From the NCBI GenBank assembly GCA_949358305.1, contig OX442314.1, positions 22,683,060-22,747,059 on the forward strand: DNA of 64,000 nt, written 5' to 3'. The notes beneath the pieces are model-generated. The model did not search any database, was not told where the DNA came from, and saw nothing but the letters and a program-made list of their open reading frames with translations. The stretch comes from Strigamia acuminata. Taxonomy: Eukaryota; Arthropoda; Chilopoda; Geophilomorpha; Linotaeniidae. The translations under genes were made by a program, and so were the position numbers. Shown one piece after another: positions 46,568 through 57,519 of this stretch; position 1 is the first letter of the stretch, and every line of letters begins with the position of its first letter.

Positions 46568-46721
46568 GTAGTCATAGCAACAGCCCCATTTTTCTTTCTT
46601 TCTTTCTTTCTTTCCTTTTTTTATTTTATTTTATTTTTTCCCTACCTTTTTCGCCTGTTTGGCAATAAGCAGAATTACATCCGTGCATCTGACCAACAAT
46701 TGTTGCGGTAGTCATGGCAAC
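46568..46721 (+). promoter_or_regulatory. Two near-identical X-box-like sites 140 bp apart
   Basis: GTAGTCATAGCAAC (46568-46581) and GTAGTCATGGCAAC (46708-46721) differ by one base and have the same orientation. A (TTTC)n repeat (46591-46614) lies between them. They fit the RFX pattern GTNRYC-AT-RGCAAC. Function is inferred. Confidence 0.4.
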
Positions 46722-46729
46722 GCATCAAA

Positions 46730-48030
46730 TGATGGGCGTCATGCCGTTTACAAATGGCGGATCGATGGGTCATTTTGCAGAGCGGTTTGAAATTGGATCG
46801 GCCGGTTTGAAGCGCGCTTTCAAAGTCTTATAACTCAAGCTTCACGGGATAAAAGAATAAAAAAAACTACCTCTTTATACCCACTCACTCAAACCCCCAA
46901 CCTTAAATCCAATCCAGCCATACAATTCATCGTTATAACGGGGTTTACAAGGTAAGCGTTTTGTCTTCCAATGTTTATGACCCCCTTCCTCTTCCAATTC
47001 TACCTAAACACAACATCTCCACCAAAAAAAAAAATCCCAAAAAATCGGACGTTTTTCTTACCCGAGTTATCAATTTCTACTTAAAACATTTTAAAAAAAA
47101 AAAAAAAAAAACCAACAGTCCTCTAAAATAGAATATAACTTGATAACAAAGTATATGTAATAACAATAATAACAATTTATTGTTTCTTCATCCCCCAATA
47201 ACAGTGGATCAAAAGAAAAATAATAAAAGCGAAAACGAAACCAAGCCAAAGGGGGAAGCAAAGTTATGAATTTTTTATTATTCATTGTAGAAGTTGAGGA
47301 AGTAAGCAAAATTTTATCCTCCTTTATTGCCTATCACGTGAAACAAGTAAAACAAAATATATATCTATACAGAGATAGAAATATATATAAATATATATGA
47401 ATAAAATAAATTCCTTCTTTATATTTCCAAACACTCATAAAAAATTCATATTCATGAGCTAACGTCATAATGCCCCATTTCCAACTAGACCCATTGCCCT
47501 TATGTTTTCTTTTATTATTTATTTCTATTATGTCGCTATACAGTGCACTAGTCGTGTAGAAAGCGCAAAAAGAGGAAGGAGAAAAAAAAAATTTATCGTA
47601 GAAAAGTTTTACCCAAACCCAAGTACCTACTTAGATGTCATTTGACTATACGGGCAAATGGCCAATAGAAATTGGTGCCATTTGTTTCGCCACGTGTAGA
47701 GGATTTTGTGTTAAGATGTGTTGTTTCTATAGTGCTGCACCTGAGCTTTTGCACCACTGCTTTATTCAGGGACTAACTTGTCTTCTGAAGGATTATAATG
47801 AGGCCCAACTTCAGACTTTATTTTAAGTTGTCAGAATTTGAAAAAAATGTTGTTTATCTCTCTTTGTAGTTAAGTTAAATAGCACTAAGAAGAAACTAAT
47901 TTAGTGCGAGATTTGTTTATTCTACCTTTATGTCTAGGCACATTCAGGTGCAAATTCAAATATTACAGCCTTAAATGACTGGCTCGCATCATGTTTAGCA
48001 CAAGTCGCTCGTTCGGTGACTTGTAAATGT
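46730..48030. other. Non-coding stretch with one protein-like short frame
   Basis: Poly(A) at 47093-47111. A 63-codon ATG frame at 47635-47826 starts MSFDYTGKWPIEIGAICFA and has mixed composition with five Cys, but there are no splice signals and I recognise no family. Confidence 0.35.
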
Positions 48031-48037
48031 TTTAAAC

Positions 48038-48116
48038 TAGGGGTTCTCAAACTTTTTAACATTACGATACACTTTTTTGAAAGACAATCTACCGCAACCC
48101 ACTTCATCCCCGACAC
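48038..48116. mobile_element. hAT-like terminal fragment
   Basis: CTAGGGGTTCTCAAACTTTT followed by CTACCGCAACCCACTTC resembles a widespread hAT (Charlie-like) left end. It is cut off where the next repeat begins. Confidence 0.5.
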
Positions 48117-48218
48117 ATTCAATTTTAAACCAAAAATGACATCATTTCCTGTTTAAACCCACGTTAAAACTTAAAATACACTTAAACTAAAATTGTTATT
48201 TTTATTTTTGAATGCAGC
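48117..48218. mobile_element. TGAATGCACCTA-family fragment
   Basis: 48117-48186 matches 17952-18019 closely (TTTTAAACCAAAAATGACA and ACTTAAAATACACTTAAA). It ends TTTTTGAATGCAGC directly against the next element. Confidence 0.6.
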
Positions 48219-48442
48219 TATACTCTTGTTCGACTCAAGAGTATACCCTTCTCCCATTTGCTGAGCCGCATTACTCCTAACTCCAGTCTGTATTACCATA
48301 GAGCAAAAATCTATGGTATTACTACTACTAGGAGAAGTAGTTCTTATTTGTATTGTTATTGTAACGACATTTTTGGATCACTACACCAGTGATACGCCGG
48401 CCAATGGGAGAAGGGTATACTCTTGAGTCGAACAAGAGTATA
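48219..48442. mobile_element. MITE with 40-bp near-perfect TIRs that fold at their tips
   Basis: TATACTCTTGTTCGACTCAA starts a TIR that runs to CCCATT and is mirrored at the right end without visible mismatch. Each TIR is itself a near-palindrome (TATACTCTTG..CAAGAGTATA). The inside shares AAGTAGTTCT and CACTACACCAGTGA with 23180-23377. The end TA may be the target duplication. No coding capacity. Confidence 0.85.
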
Positions 48443-48760
48443 GTGATATTTAAGACCAGTTAAAACATTGCTATTGTGCCTTTGTTGTCTTCACTTTTGC
48501 AATTTATAACTTTGACACATTCAATAACTTTTTGTGATAAACAATGCTTTAAAATAATTTAAATGATTGGATAGATAACCGCATTTAGATACTGTTTCTA
48601 AAGTAAGAAAATTTACCACCCATCTCAACTGGTTTTTCTGTGGTTTCTCCAGTGCAAATGTAAGACTGAATCCTTAAGAAAGTTATCCCAAAGATCGCAA
48701 AAATGGGCTTATCAATCAAATCAATTTAAGAGGTATAAAATCCTCCGCCTCTGTATCGAT

Positions 48761-48783
48761 TTGTGGGAATAAATTTTATTCCC
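48761..48783. repeat. 23-bp perfect palindrome
   Basis: GTGGGAATAAA and TTTATTCCCAC flank a single base. It lies at the A-rich end of the tRNA-like repeat that follows. Confidence 0.7.
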
Positions 48784-48789
48784 ACCGGT

Positions 48790-48950
48790 ATGTTAAAAAA
48801 AAAAAGGATCGAACCAAGCCTTTGCAATTTTCGGTCAAGTAGGTTAACAAACAACTGTGCCATCCACGAGTCCACCAAATTACAGCCGTATGTGTAGTGA
48901 CATGCAAGCCTCCATCCGGAGTGAAGGCAATGCCAATTCAATGTCAGCAC
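48790..48950 (-). repeat. tRNA-derived SINE-like repeat
   Basis: On the minus strand GGTTCGATCC (48815-48806) is a consensus polymerase III B box followed by a T run. GGACTCGTGGATGGCACAG (about 48875-48857) resembles a tRNA D-arm and A box. 48893-48945 (GTGACATGCAAGCCTCCATC..GGAGTGAAGG) matches 61107-61160. It is degenerate and not a functional tRNA. Confidence 0.5.
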
Positions 48951-49139
48951 CTAAGGCTGTTTAGAGCTGGCTTTCTGTGATTTGGTGAAGTCATGGATAG
49001 TGTAGCTGCCTGTTGGTTTATAAGCTTACAAACAAAATATGCCCGTACAAAGCTTATTGGATCTAGTTGTAGGCGATTGGACAGTTGAATTGTGTAACGT
49101 TTTCAGTAATAACCAGTTATAACGCTTCGATAGATCGTA

Positions 49140-49175
49140 CAGTCGTGGACAAAAAAAAACTTCCCGTCAGTTTAG
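49140..49175. mobile_element. Tc1/mariner-type terminus
   Basis: TA (49138-49139) precedes CAGTCGTGGACAAAAAAAAA, then CTTCCCGTCAG, a Tc1-like end. No partner end is visible. Confidence 0.45.
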
Positions 49176-49772
49176 CTGTTTTAAGTTTATCTACCAGGTG
49201 GCATAAAAATCTATTGAGATTCAATGACATTAATGCCGTTGAATATTAAACCAAACAAGAAATCAGTTTTCACCCGGTCAGTTTCTCCCTACTACTAGTA
49301 CCATCTTTCCTTTGCGCTAACTTCTATCATTCTAGTCGGGCCTATTGCACTTTATTTCACCTTCCGAGAATAAAATTTGACTTTGACTAACCAATTGCCA
49401 AGGATAATCATTGCAGTTTGAGACCAGCTGTAGATAACACATTACAGCCTCGGGTTGGGTAGTTTCTTTGGTGGTTGAATTGTTGAGGAAAAAGATTTAG
49501 AGGGGGCACAGTATGAACTACGTTGGGAAGGGATTGTTTGTTGTGTTTTTAGTGCCATCTTTTGATGAGATTGGCTTTCTATTATGGTACTGTTTATTCC
49601 TGGAATTGTTTTCTATCGTGCTATTGTTTCTTCTGGTTATTACTTCCGTCACATGAATGGTGTTGGTGGTGGTGTCCTCCTAGAAGTAGTTCTACGTCAA
49701 AAGGGGAGACCACTGTACAGCACATATACCATATTATTCATTTCTTGCGTATACAATGTATTTTATCGATTA

Positions 49773-49788
49773 AGAGCCGCGGCTCTTA
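49773..49788. repeat. Perfect 16-bp palindrome AAGAGCCGCGGCTCTT
   Basis: This perfect palindrome sits just outside the inverted-copy repeat at 49786 and may be part of its terminal structure. Confidence 0.7.
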
Positions 49789-49975
49789 TTCAAAACTGCT
49801 GTTTTTGTCAGCAATTACAATTTCGGTGTTTCGTTTGTTACATTTGTTTAATGTAACAAACGAAATCTGAACGTCACAAACGAAGCGTATGTTCATCGTT
49901 CGTGAGGTTATATACGATAACAATACCGTACTTTTGCAAAAAGCACCTAAGATTTGCAGTTCGACCCCCAGTCAT
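49786..49975. mobile_element. Dispersed repeat, copy A, with CGTTTGTTACA stem
   Basis: The sequence from ATTCAAAACTGC to CAGTTCGA is repeated in reverse at 53613-53794. Inside, TTCGTTTGTTACAT and ATGTAACAAACGAA form a perfect 14-bp stem with a 7-base loop. The shared ACCGTACTTTTGCAAAAA lies near the end. No coding capacity is evident. Confidence 0.75.
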
Positions 49976-50655
49976 GAAACTGCTAACTATTGTCACTTTT
50001 ATTCTTTTGTTTTTAAGGGTATTTACCTCTTTCTTTAAACGCCCCTAGAAGATCATGTTTATTCAAAAGCATGTTTAATTTATGAACCTAAATGTTAGTT
50101 AAATATGATGAATACCTTAAATTTTAATTTTAATTTTTTCCCCTTTTTGTACGGCTTTAAAGATTGTATCCATTTCTCGAAATAGCAGCATCAACAGAAG
50201 ACATATATGTTTCCCATCCTTGGACCTTTTTAAAGATCATAATTTTGTTGTTTATTATCTGTTCTCTTAAAACACATCATTTTATAAAATAATACCAAAA
50301 AAAAACAATTTTATAAAAATAAAAAAATTCTACTTATGTTCTGCTCACTTTCAATGATTACAACAAAATAAATGATCATCAATGATTTGTATAGAAACTC
50401 ATCGATTATAAAGAAAATGATGAAACGCAAGCCTTTGTTAATTTGAGTCCAAACACAAAGATTAATTTAACATTCCACGCCGAGACTAAATGAATACTCG
50501 AATGCCGAGACACCCCGGCACGATTCACATTGGCTTTATGGCTGTTCTTTGCGCAATTCCTCTATCCGACAATTAATGATCTAAAAGCTGCATCACCAAG
50601 CAAGCTATATTATTAAAAGCCAACGTCTGCTGCCAGGAGAAAATAATACGACATT

Positions 50656-50699
50656 CTAACCTAACCTAACCTAACCCATCCCAACCCAACCTAACCTAT
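50656..50699. repeat. Interstitial CTAAC (TTAGG-type) pentanucleotide repeat
   Basis: Four CTAAC units, then CCATC, CCAAC, CCAAC, CTAAC, CTATA. On the other strand this contains TTAGG repeats, the telomere unit of many arthropods. With only about nine degenerate units and unique DNA on both sides, it is interstitial. Confidence 0.7.
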
Positions 50700-50702
50700 A
50701 TA

Positions 50703-51441
50703 CAGTAGAGCATCGATTATTCGAATTAATTGGGAGACATAGGTGTTCATAAAACCGATTTGTTCACATAATCTGACATCAGTACTTACAGTACTGCATA
50801 TGAATTTTTGGCAGTTATCCTGTTCATAAAACTTTGCACTATCTGGTTTAACCCTTCCAACCCTGAGATGGGTCATTTTGTGACCCTGTTTTAAAAAAAT
50901 CATTATTTTTATAAGAAATAATTTTTTTTTCTCTCTGATTTTTGCTGACTATTCCTTTGAAACATCACTAGACACTATACCACAGTTGAAACTTTTTTAA
51001 TTTTTTAAGTTTTTCTATAATTTGAACTCAAAGTTTAACTGGGTCAAAAAAGACCCATCTTAGGAGTCCAAAGGACATAAATCATGATCATCAGCAGGCT
51101 CCGCTAATGTCAACCATTGCCACCAGGTGTCGCGGCGGCCATCTTTGTTGTTGTCAAAAACACACGTGTTGGCCAAATTCCTTCGGAAATCTTTAAGACC
51201 CGGATTTTGCGCATGCGCAGAATCTGGGTCATATAATGCCCATCTTAGGGAGAGATGGGAAGCCAATTCTTTCGGGTTGGAAGGGTTAAACGTTTTTAAA
51301 CGAGATAAATTTACACCAATATATTCAAAACTAGAATTAGAGTATAATTTAGCATTGACAATAAAAGAAAATCCCACAATACAAAAGTGTATTAAATTTA
51401 AAAATTAAAAATTGCAAACCAATGTGAATTTTTCGAATAAT
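50703..51441. mobile_element. Tigger/pogo-like element carrying a piggyBac MITE
   Basis: TA (50701-50702) precedes CAGTAGAGCATCGATTATTC, then GAATTAATTGGG, a textbook Tigger end. A possible decayed right end, TTTTTCGAATAAT, lies at 51429-51441 but diverges before the tip. The element is interrupted at TTAA by 50852-51285. Right boundary uncertain. Confidence 0.55.
50852..51285. mobile_element. piggyBac-type MITE with exact TTAA duplication
   Basis: TTAA (50848-50851) and TTAA (51286-51289) flank a 434-bp element with perfect 12-bp ends CCCTTCCAACCC and GGGTTGGAAGGG. Subterminal GATGGGTCATTTTGTGACCC and GGGTCAAAAAAGACCC motifs are typical of piggyBac relatives. The core has CGCGGCGGCCATC and TGCGCATGCGCA. 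There is no transposase frame. The 105-codon minus frame 51060-51377 runs across its boundary, so it is not a gene. Confidence 0.9.
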
Positions 51442-51449
51442 ACTAAAGA

Positions 51450-53565
51450 GATGAGTAATCCCATTAGCTTCAAATTAAGAGATTTCTTGCCAAAACGTTA
51501 AGCTGATTAAGGAAATATAATCCATCAAACATTGGCCATGCATCTGACTAATGTTTATTCAGATATCAAGTAAAGGATATCTTACAAGCGATTAATTTTC
51601 ACTCAGCCCAGGAAGTTGAGGCGGTTGCAAAAAAATAAAATCGACACTTTCCAACACCAAAATGTGCTCAGTTACAGTTACACCAAACAAAAAAAACCAC
51701 CAAAAGCTGTAAAACATTTTCTTTAGAAAGCAAATAATTATGTGAAATCATTGCAATTGCTTTAGAAAAAACTAAAAATAAATATAAATCGAATGAATGC
51801 TCCCACAAAACCCAACCAAACCATCTTGTTATGCAACTGGCCAACTGCCAACTGCAAACCAAACTTGTGGCTGACAACCAGCATTTGCTCTCCTTTTATT
51901 TTGATACTTTCTGTAATGTAATTGGCAAAGCTCGCCCTTAAGCACTGCTCTTAAATGATATCAATCTCTCTGTTTTCAATCGTTATTCATACTTTATTTA
52001 TACCAACTCCTTGTTTATACACTACCAAAAAATAAAAAAACCAATTATCATTTATTTCCATATCATATTCCAAACCAACACATTCTTTTTTACCAACAAA
52101 AACAACAATTCCAAACCTTTAATTAAACTTATTTACCCCAAAAAAAAATTTATCCAACTTTATAAAAAATAAAAAAATTCAATTCATTAACCATTTTTTC
52201 CTCCGCCGACATTTTTTTTTTTAATTCAGTATTGAACAAATGGAAGTTTCCAGCCATCACAAAACGGAATTTTAATTTCAGCAAAAGCAAACAATGGCTT
52301 CTCGACACAAAGGTGCAATTTGCCATCAATACTTAGTCATAAAAATTACCTGCCATTAAGAGACGACCGCATCATCACACAATGCTGCATATTCATACCA
52401 AAACTCCCATGAGCCATCATAATAACGAATTCCTTCCCCACAACAATAAATAATTGACCCAATAAATTACCTAAACTTCACCGCCATCAAATTGCTTATT
52501 GACATACCCAAAATGGCCGACATTTCCCGCACCCCAGCATCAATTGGCATTAATTACATATCGATTTCGTGCCAGCCAAACTCACATTTTAAAATCCCCA
52601 CAACAAATCCCACTGCCGACCGTCCACAACAGCACTAAAGATTAAAAACTTAATCCCTCAATTAAGACCCACAAGATATCATCTTCCCACAAATTACATT
52701 TTTTTATTGCAGTACACAAAAGAAGGCGAGCAGAAAAAAATGTCCAACTTTTGGCACACTACTTTTACAGATAATTCTTTCACCTCCGCCTAGTGACAGT
52801 TATTGGAAGCTGTGTGTAACGGAAATGCACTAACACCATCTGCTGCTCGAGTTATATAGGCTCCTTGGTCAGCTGCTGCTGCTAGCAAAATTATTGCTAG
52901 CTTTGGGAATGAGCCAAAAATACGCGTTGCAGGCACCTGCACTCCTTTAACCCTTTAGTCACACATCAAATAGAACAAATCGAAAAATACTTGGCACACT
53001 TCATTGATCAATCGTGTGTATTAACCGAGGAAACTCGAGTCGACAGCTCGAATTACATACATCACGTCGTACAAGTATCGAGATAAACACAATAGAGAGT
53101 TTGCTGCAGTTACCTTTTCCCCTAGAAAAGAAAATCACGCGATACTGCCATAAATAGAGAAAAGACTTCGTGCTTAAGAAATCCTGCACTCAAATTAAAA
53201 TCAACACTGCCAATTTCCAAATTTCACACCAGCTGCGTTCGATAAACTCGTTTAGGCTAAACAACATTTTGAATCAGCATTTCCTATGTAAATTTGGTAG
53301 TCGTCTGATCTGGTCAGCATAACTCAAGGTTATCTCGATCTCCGGTCAAAAACAGCGCTTTCAAAATGTTCCATTGAACTTGCAGTTGGATCGAGACGAG
53401 CAGTATTTTTTCTTTAAAGTACTAGTTTTTATTAATTAAATTGGACAAGCCTATAGTTAACAACATTTATTGCCTAGCTGTAATATAATTACTTTATAAA
53501 TGCACCTGGTGAGGAACAAAACAAGTTAAATTGCAATTTTTAACATGCTTTTTGGTTATTTTTTT
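51450..53565. other. Non-coding stretch, no gene recognised
   Basis: A/T-rich, with a family end AAATGCACCTGG at 53500-53511 (TGAATGCACCTA type). No supported gene, RNA or bounded repeat otherwise. Confidence 0.5.
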
Positions 53566-53571
53566 TTTAAA

Positions 53572-53794
53572 TACCGTATCTTACCAATTAAGAGTTACCC
53601 TCGAATTGTAGCTCGAACTGAGACACCAAGAATAGCGTATTTTTGCAAAAGTACGGTATTGTTTCCGTATTTAACCTCACAAACGATGAACGTACGCTTC
53701 GTTCGTGACGTTCAGACTTCGTTCGTTACATTAAACAAATGTAACAAACGAAAAACCGAGATTGTAATTGCTGAAAAAAATGGCAGTTTTGAAT
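53572..53794. mobile_element. Dispersed repeat, copy B, inverted to copy A
   Basis: 53613-53794 is the reverse counterpart of 49786-49975, including the TTCGTTCGTTACAT..ATGTAACAAACGAA stem and GTACGGTATTG. On the left it extends into a TA-preceded CCGTATCTTACCAATTAAGA that looks like a transposon end. It overlaps a 147-codon frame (53545-53988), which I therefore do not call a gene. Confidence 0.7.
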
Positions 53795-53989
53795 ACGATT
53801 TGAATACAATAAATCGAAGTGTACAATACAATAATTTAAATCATTTTACCAAAAGAAATTTTTTTTTAAAACAGAAAAAAAAAAATCTTTTTCTCAAAAC
53901 AAGACATCGAAATAAATATTACTTTCCCATAACACCTAATAACCGAATGATTTATTCTCTCCACGATTCCTTTCCCATAAATACATAGC

Positions 53990-55318
53990 TACAAAATGTT
54001 TTTCTATTTATATATGTAACTTATACATATTACATATAAATAATTAAATATACATACATAGTCATAAATGCCAGCTTAAAAGCATTCTGGAGCCAGTAAT
54101 CAGTACTGTTCATGCACACAACAAGCAGCAAGCAAAGGTTTTTTCTGGCACCATGCTTAGCAACCATTTAGATAATAATAAGCTAACTTATAAGTCTATT
54201 TAAGTCAGTTCAACACTCGTTGCCATGTAATTAACTAACTGAAAAAAAAAACTTATGGCCACTTCTCTCCACCCATTCCGAGTATTCATCCTATATCAAC
54301 ATAACCCGATACTCGTAATCGACTCACTTTGACAAGCTTAAAATGCCAGTTCAGTTCAACACTAAATAACTTGTCACTAAACCAAATCAGTTACAAAAAA
54401 TGCACTTATTTGCAAATTTTACACACAAAACTTGAATTTTTAGTGTCATAGATGCAACTTTAGGACATATATGACAAATTAATTTAAAAAATCCACTTTT
54501 TGAATTAAAAAAAAATTAATTTTAACTTTCGGTTTCCTATGAATGTGCCTAATTTGTCTTCTGGGTGATCCGCCACTGTTTAATCCGATCAAAAACAACC
54601 ATTAACCGCCTTTTAACAGACGTCGCAAAAGCCCACCTTCGAATGCGCATGCGCAGATCTAATTTTCAAAAATGATTGACTTATCCGTTTACTTCAAATT
54701 TTTCGGTCCGCATGAAAAATGTAAGCAAAATTGACGGGGGGGAATGGGGGAAGACGTTATAAATTCACCCTAACTTAATTTCCGAAGCGATCCAATTTCA
54801 TTTAACCCTTTAAATTCAACCCAAATCGAGTCAAACAATTCACTTCCTCTCTCCTATTCCTTTGAGCACTATGCGAAACCATTAAAGGCACGCAATTAAG
54901 CGTGGCATTTTCAAAGTGTGATTGACTTTCACACCGTACCGCATCGTGACTTGATGGAGAGAAGAGAAGAGAAGAGAAGGGGGTCGTGTTGTGTTTGAAT
55001 TTAGGATAGGGCGCAGTCAATTTCCTTGTCGAAACGAGGTCTTTTCCGTTATCGCACGCGGCGGATCTTGAGAGGAATGAATGTGCGAACGGGGAGAGTG
55101 AGAAATGTTTTAACGTGCCAATTACACCACTGTTTTGTTGCAATTGCCAGACACTTTCAACTCCATGACGTCAATGCAAACGTCAAACCTTTCAATTTCA
55201 AGGCCCTTGCCGTTTGTTTGACGTCATCTCTCCCCTTTGCTTTCTTATCATGGATCCGATCAATGGAACCTACAAAAACTATCGCACGTTTAAATGTATT
55301 TCCGATATTCTCAATATC

Positions 55319-55349
<31 letters not shown>

Positions 55350-56600
55350 GTTTTTTTACATATTCGATTCAACCAAACTTTTATTTGCCAAAACATATAA
55401 AAGAAAATCTAGAATTCTAAATTTTTTTTTTATGGGAAAAAATCCAATAACAATTGGAATTTCTTGATTATTTCTCCGATTTTGGCCGATTTTGAGGTTT
55501 CAATTAGTCTGCCCTTTGATATATACGGGTTAAAAGAGCTTCCCCGTTGTTTACTAACGAGATGCTCTTATTAGCAGAATTTGTTTGGCCATAGCGCAAA
55601 ATTACTGGTTCGTATAACGAGAGGCAAAAATATTTAATTACACACTTTTGGTTAAAGGTCTTCTAAACGTTGCTTTCAAATTTCCTCGCAGCACAAACGA
55701 TTCAGTAAAGCAGGCTCCCAATTGCGCACAAAAATTGAATGCAGCGAGTTGACAAAGCGCGCAGAAACGAGATTTCTGACCTCAGTTGACCCGTCCTTTT
55801 GAGAATTAAAACAAAATCACAAAACTCATTAGTTCATGCTTTATCTACGTAAATAGCACAACATTTCAACGTCCAACATCATTATTTCTCCAAAATCCTT
55901 CAGAAAAAAAAAATAATAAAAACAAAAAAATATAAATAAATAAAAAAATTCCATGTCATAAAAACGCAAAATAAATTCGAAACCTGCTCTGTACCATATG
56001 TAGTGTATTAAATGTCAATTACTAACATTCATAGTCCTTCCGCTTCGCAACAAACAGCCACATCAAGACCACTGCCATCTTCACAGCGATGACCAAATTC
56101 CTCTCCTTTATATCGTTTAATAATACATATTTATATCTGGTTATATTACAGTAGAGTAAACAATTTAACCGCGTCATTATCAGAGTCTAGACTCAAAAAT
56201 CGATCTTTTTTTGTCTAACGTTTCTTTTGTCAACTAAAATTTTTTCTCCAGGGAGGGAAATAAGAGTGGAAAAAAGGGTTTTTCAGAAGGAAAAAAAAAA
56301 TTAAGAGGAAAAGAAAGGTGCCTCGTTCTCATTTAGATACATATCTAAAGAGAAAAGGGAATTCGACGGGTTGAAAAAAAGACGGAACAAATGAATAAGT
56401 TAAATGAAACTCATCTAGTATGTAAAACCGAAAAGAAAAGGAAAAAGAAAAAGGTTTCATTAATATAAAACTTGTGAGTATTTGTTAAAAACACGTATTG
56501 GCACCTCCGTAATGCATAAATAAATAAATAAATAGAAATAAATCAACATCAAAGTTGCAATCAATGTATGTCAAGCATACTTTGTGCGTATAGCTTTTGC
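53990..56600. other. Non-coding stretch, no gene recognised
   Basis: Poly(A) at 55319-55346. A GAAGA repeat at 54956-54980. A TATGAATGTGCCTAA family end at 54538-54552. Overlapping frames on both strands around 54800-55400 (up to 124 codons) run into the poly(A) tract and lack domains. Confidence 0.45.
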
Positions 56601-56618
56601 ATTTCATTTGAATGGAAT

Positions 56619-56635
56619 GAGCGCCCTCTCTCGTG
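56619..56635 (-). promoter_or_regulatory. CTCF-like motif at the edge of a CpG-containing region
   Basis: The minus strand reads CACGAGAGAGGGCGCTC, with the AGGGCGCT core. A YY1-like AAGATGGCG follows at about 56691. The region to 57500 has many CpGs for this window. Confidence 0.3.
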
Positions 56636-57000
56636 CGGATTTGGTGGCAACTCATCATGGTGCCTCTGTTTACACTACTCGTCCATTAAAGATGGCGTCT
56701 AAATGCCAGCTCACAACTTGATGGATGAGGCGAGGTGTCTGCTGGGGCAAAGCACAGCAAGCGAACGAAATGCAACCGACGAATGAACGAACCAACCAAC
56801 GAACGTCGAGTGAATGCACGAGCCACGCAGCCAAAATGAGAAAACTTTGCCACTGGAATTTTACGATTGCCAGGTCGGGACATCATCCAATTTCCTCACC
56901 CGGCACGACAAGAAATTGCAGGTACCACCGAAAACCCCGCTACAACGAAATATGCCATTAAATCGTCAGGAAAAATGAACTTTTCCCAACGCGCACTCAT

Positions 57001-57513
57001 TTGTGCTCGCATGCACGCATCGAGCCCAGCAGAAGAACGATTTTAATCACAATCAAAATTAAACAATTTAATCACATCAGACGTGTGAAACTTGCGACTA
57101 AATATGCCAACATATTTCAAATTAATGCACACACGACAAGTGTGTTGAAATCTAGCGATGCAAATTTCGCAAAATTCCAAAATAACGAAAAAACAAACTT
57201 CATTATTATAATGAAATATCACACCAACAGACACGTGTGGCAACAAGATGGCGACAACCTCGTTTCGATTCAAATGCTGCACAATGTGCAAGCATGTAGT
57301 TTTGTTGATACGCGCAATATGCATGCATGTGCACGTGTTACGTTGACACGCAATACGCATACACACAGTTTCGTTGTGGAATATCGTTTCAGAATTCTTC
57401 AAAACGAGATTCTCATAAAATTTCCTCACTTTTGCACCACCTATTTTAATTCCCGTCCTAGTTCTAATCAAACTCGCACTCGATTCGAGCGGCGCTGACC
57501 ACACCAATGTCAT
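57001..57513. other. 0.5-kb stretch open on both strands
   Basis: The plus strand is open for 165 codons (57001-57498) and the minus strand for 156 (57043-57513), the longest ATG frame on each strand after the low-complexity 187-codon minus frame at 2462-3025. The plus-strand translation is rich in Asn, Arg, Thr and His and the minus one in Cys, Ile and Val. Neither shows a domain, signal peptide or membrane segment I recognise. CpG content is raised, and few TA steps alone would keep both strands open. It could be a coding exon, but I cannot say on which strand. Confidence 0.25.
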
Positions 57514-57519
57514 ACTTCG

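Noticed and set aside
51060-51377. 105-codon minus-strand frame
   Set aside because: It crosses the right boundary of the piggyBac MITE.
53545-53988. 147-codon plus-strand frame
   Set aside because: It overlaps repeat copy B and a Lys/Asn-rich A/T tract.
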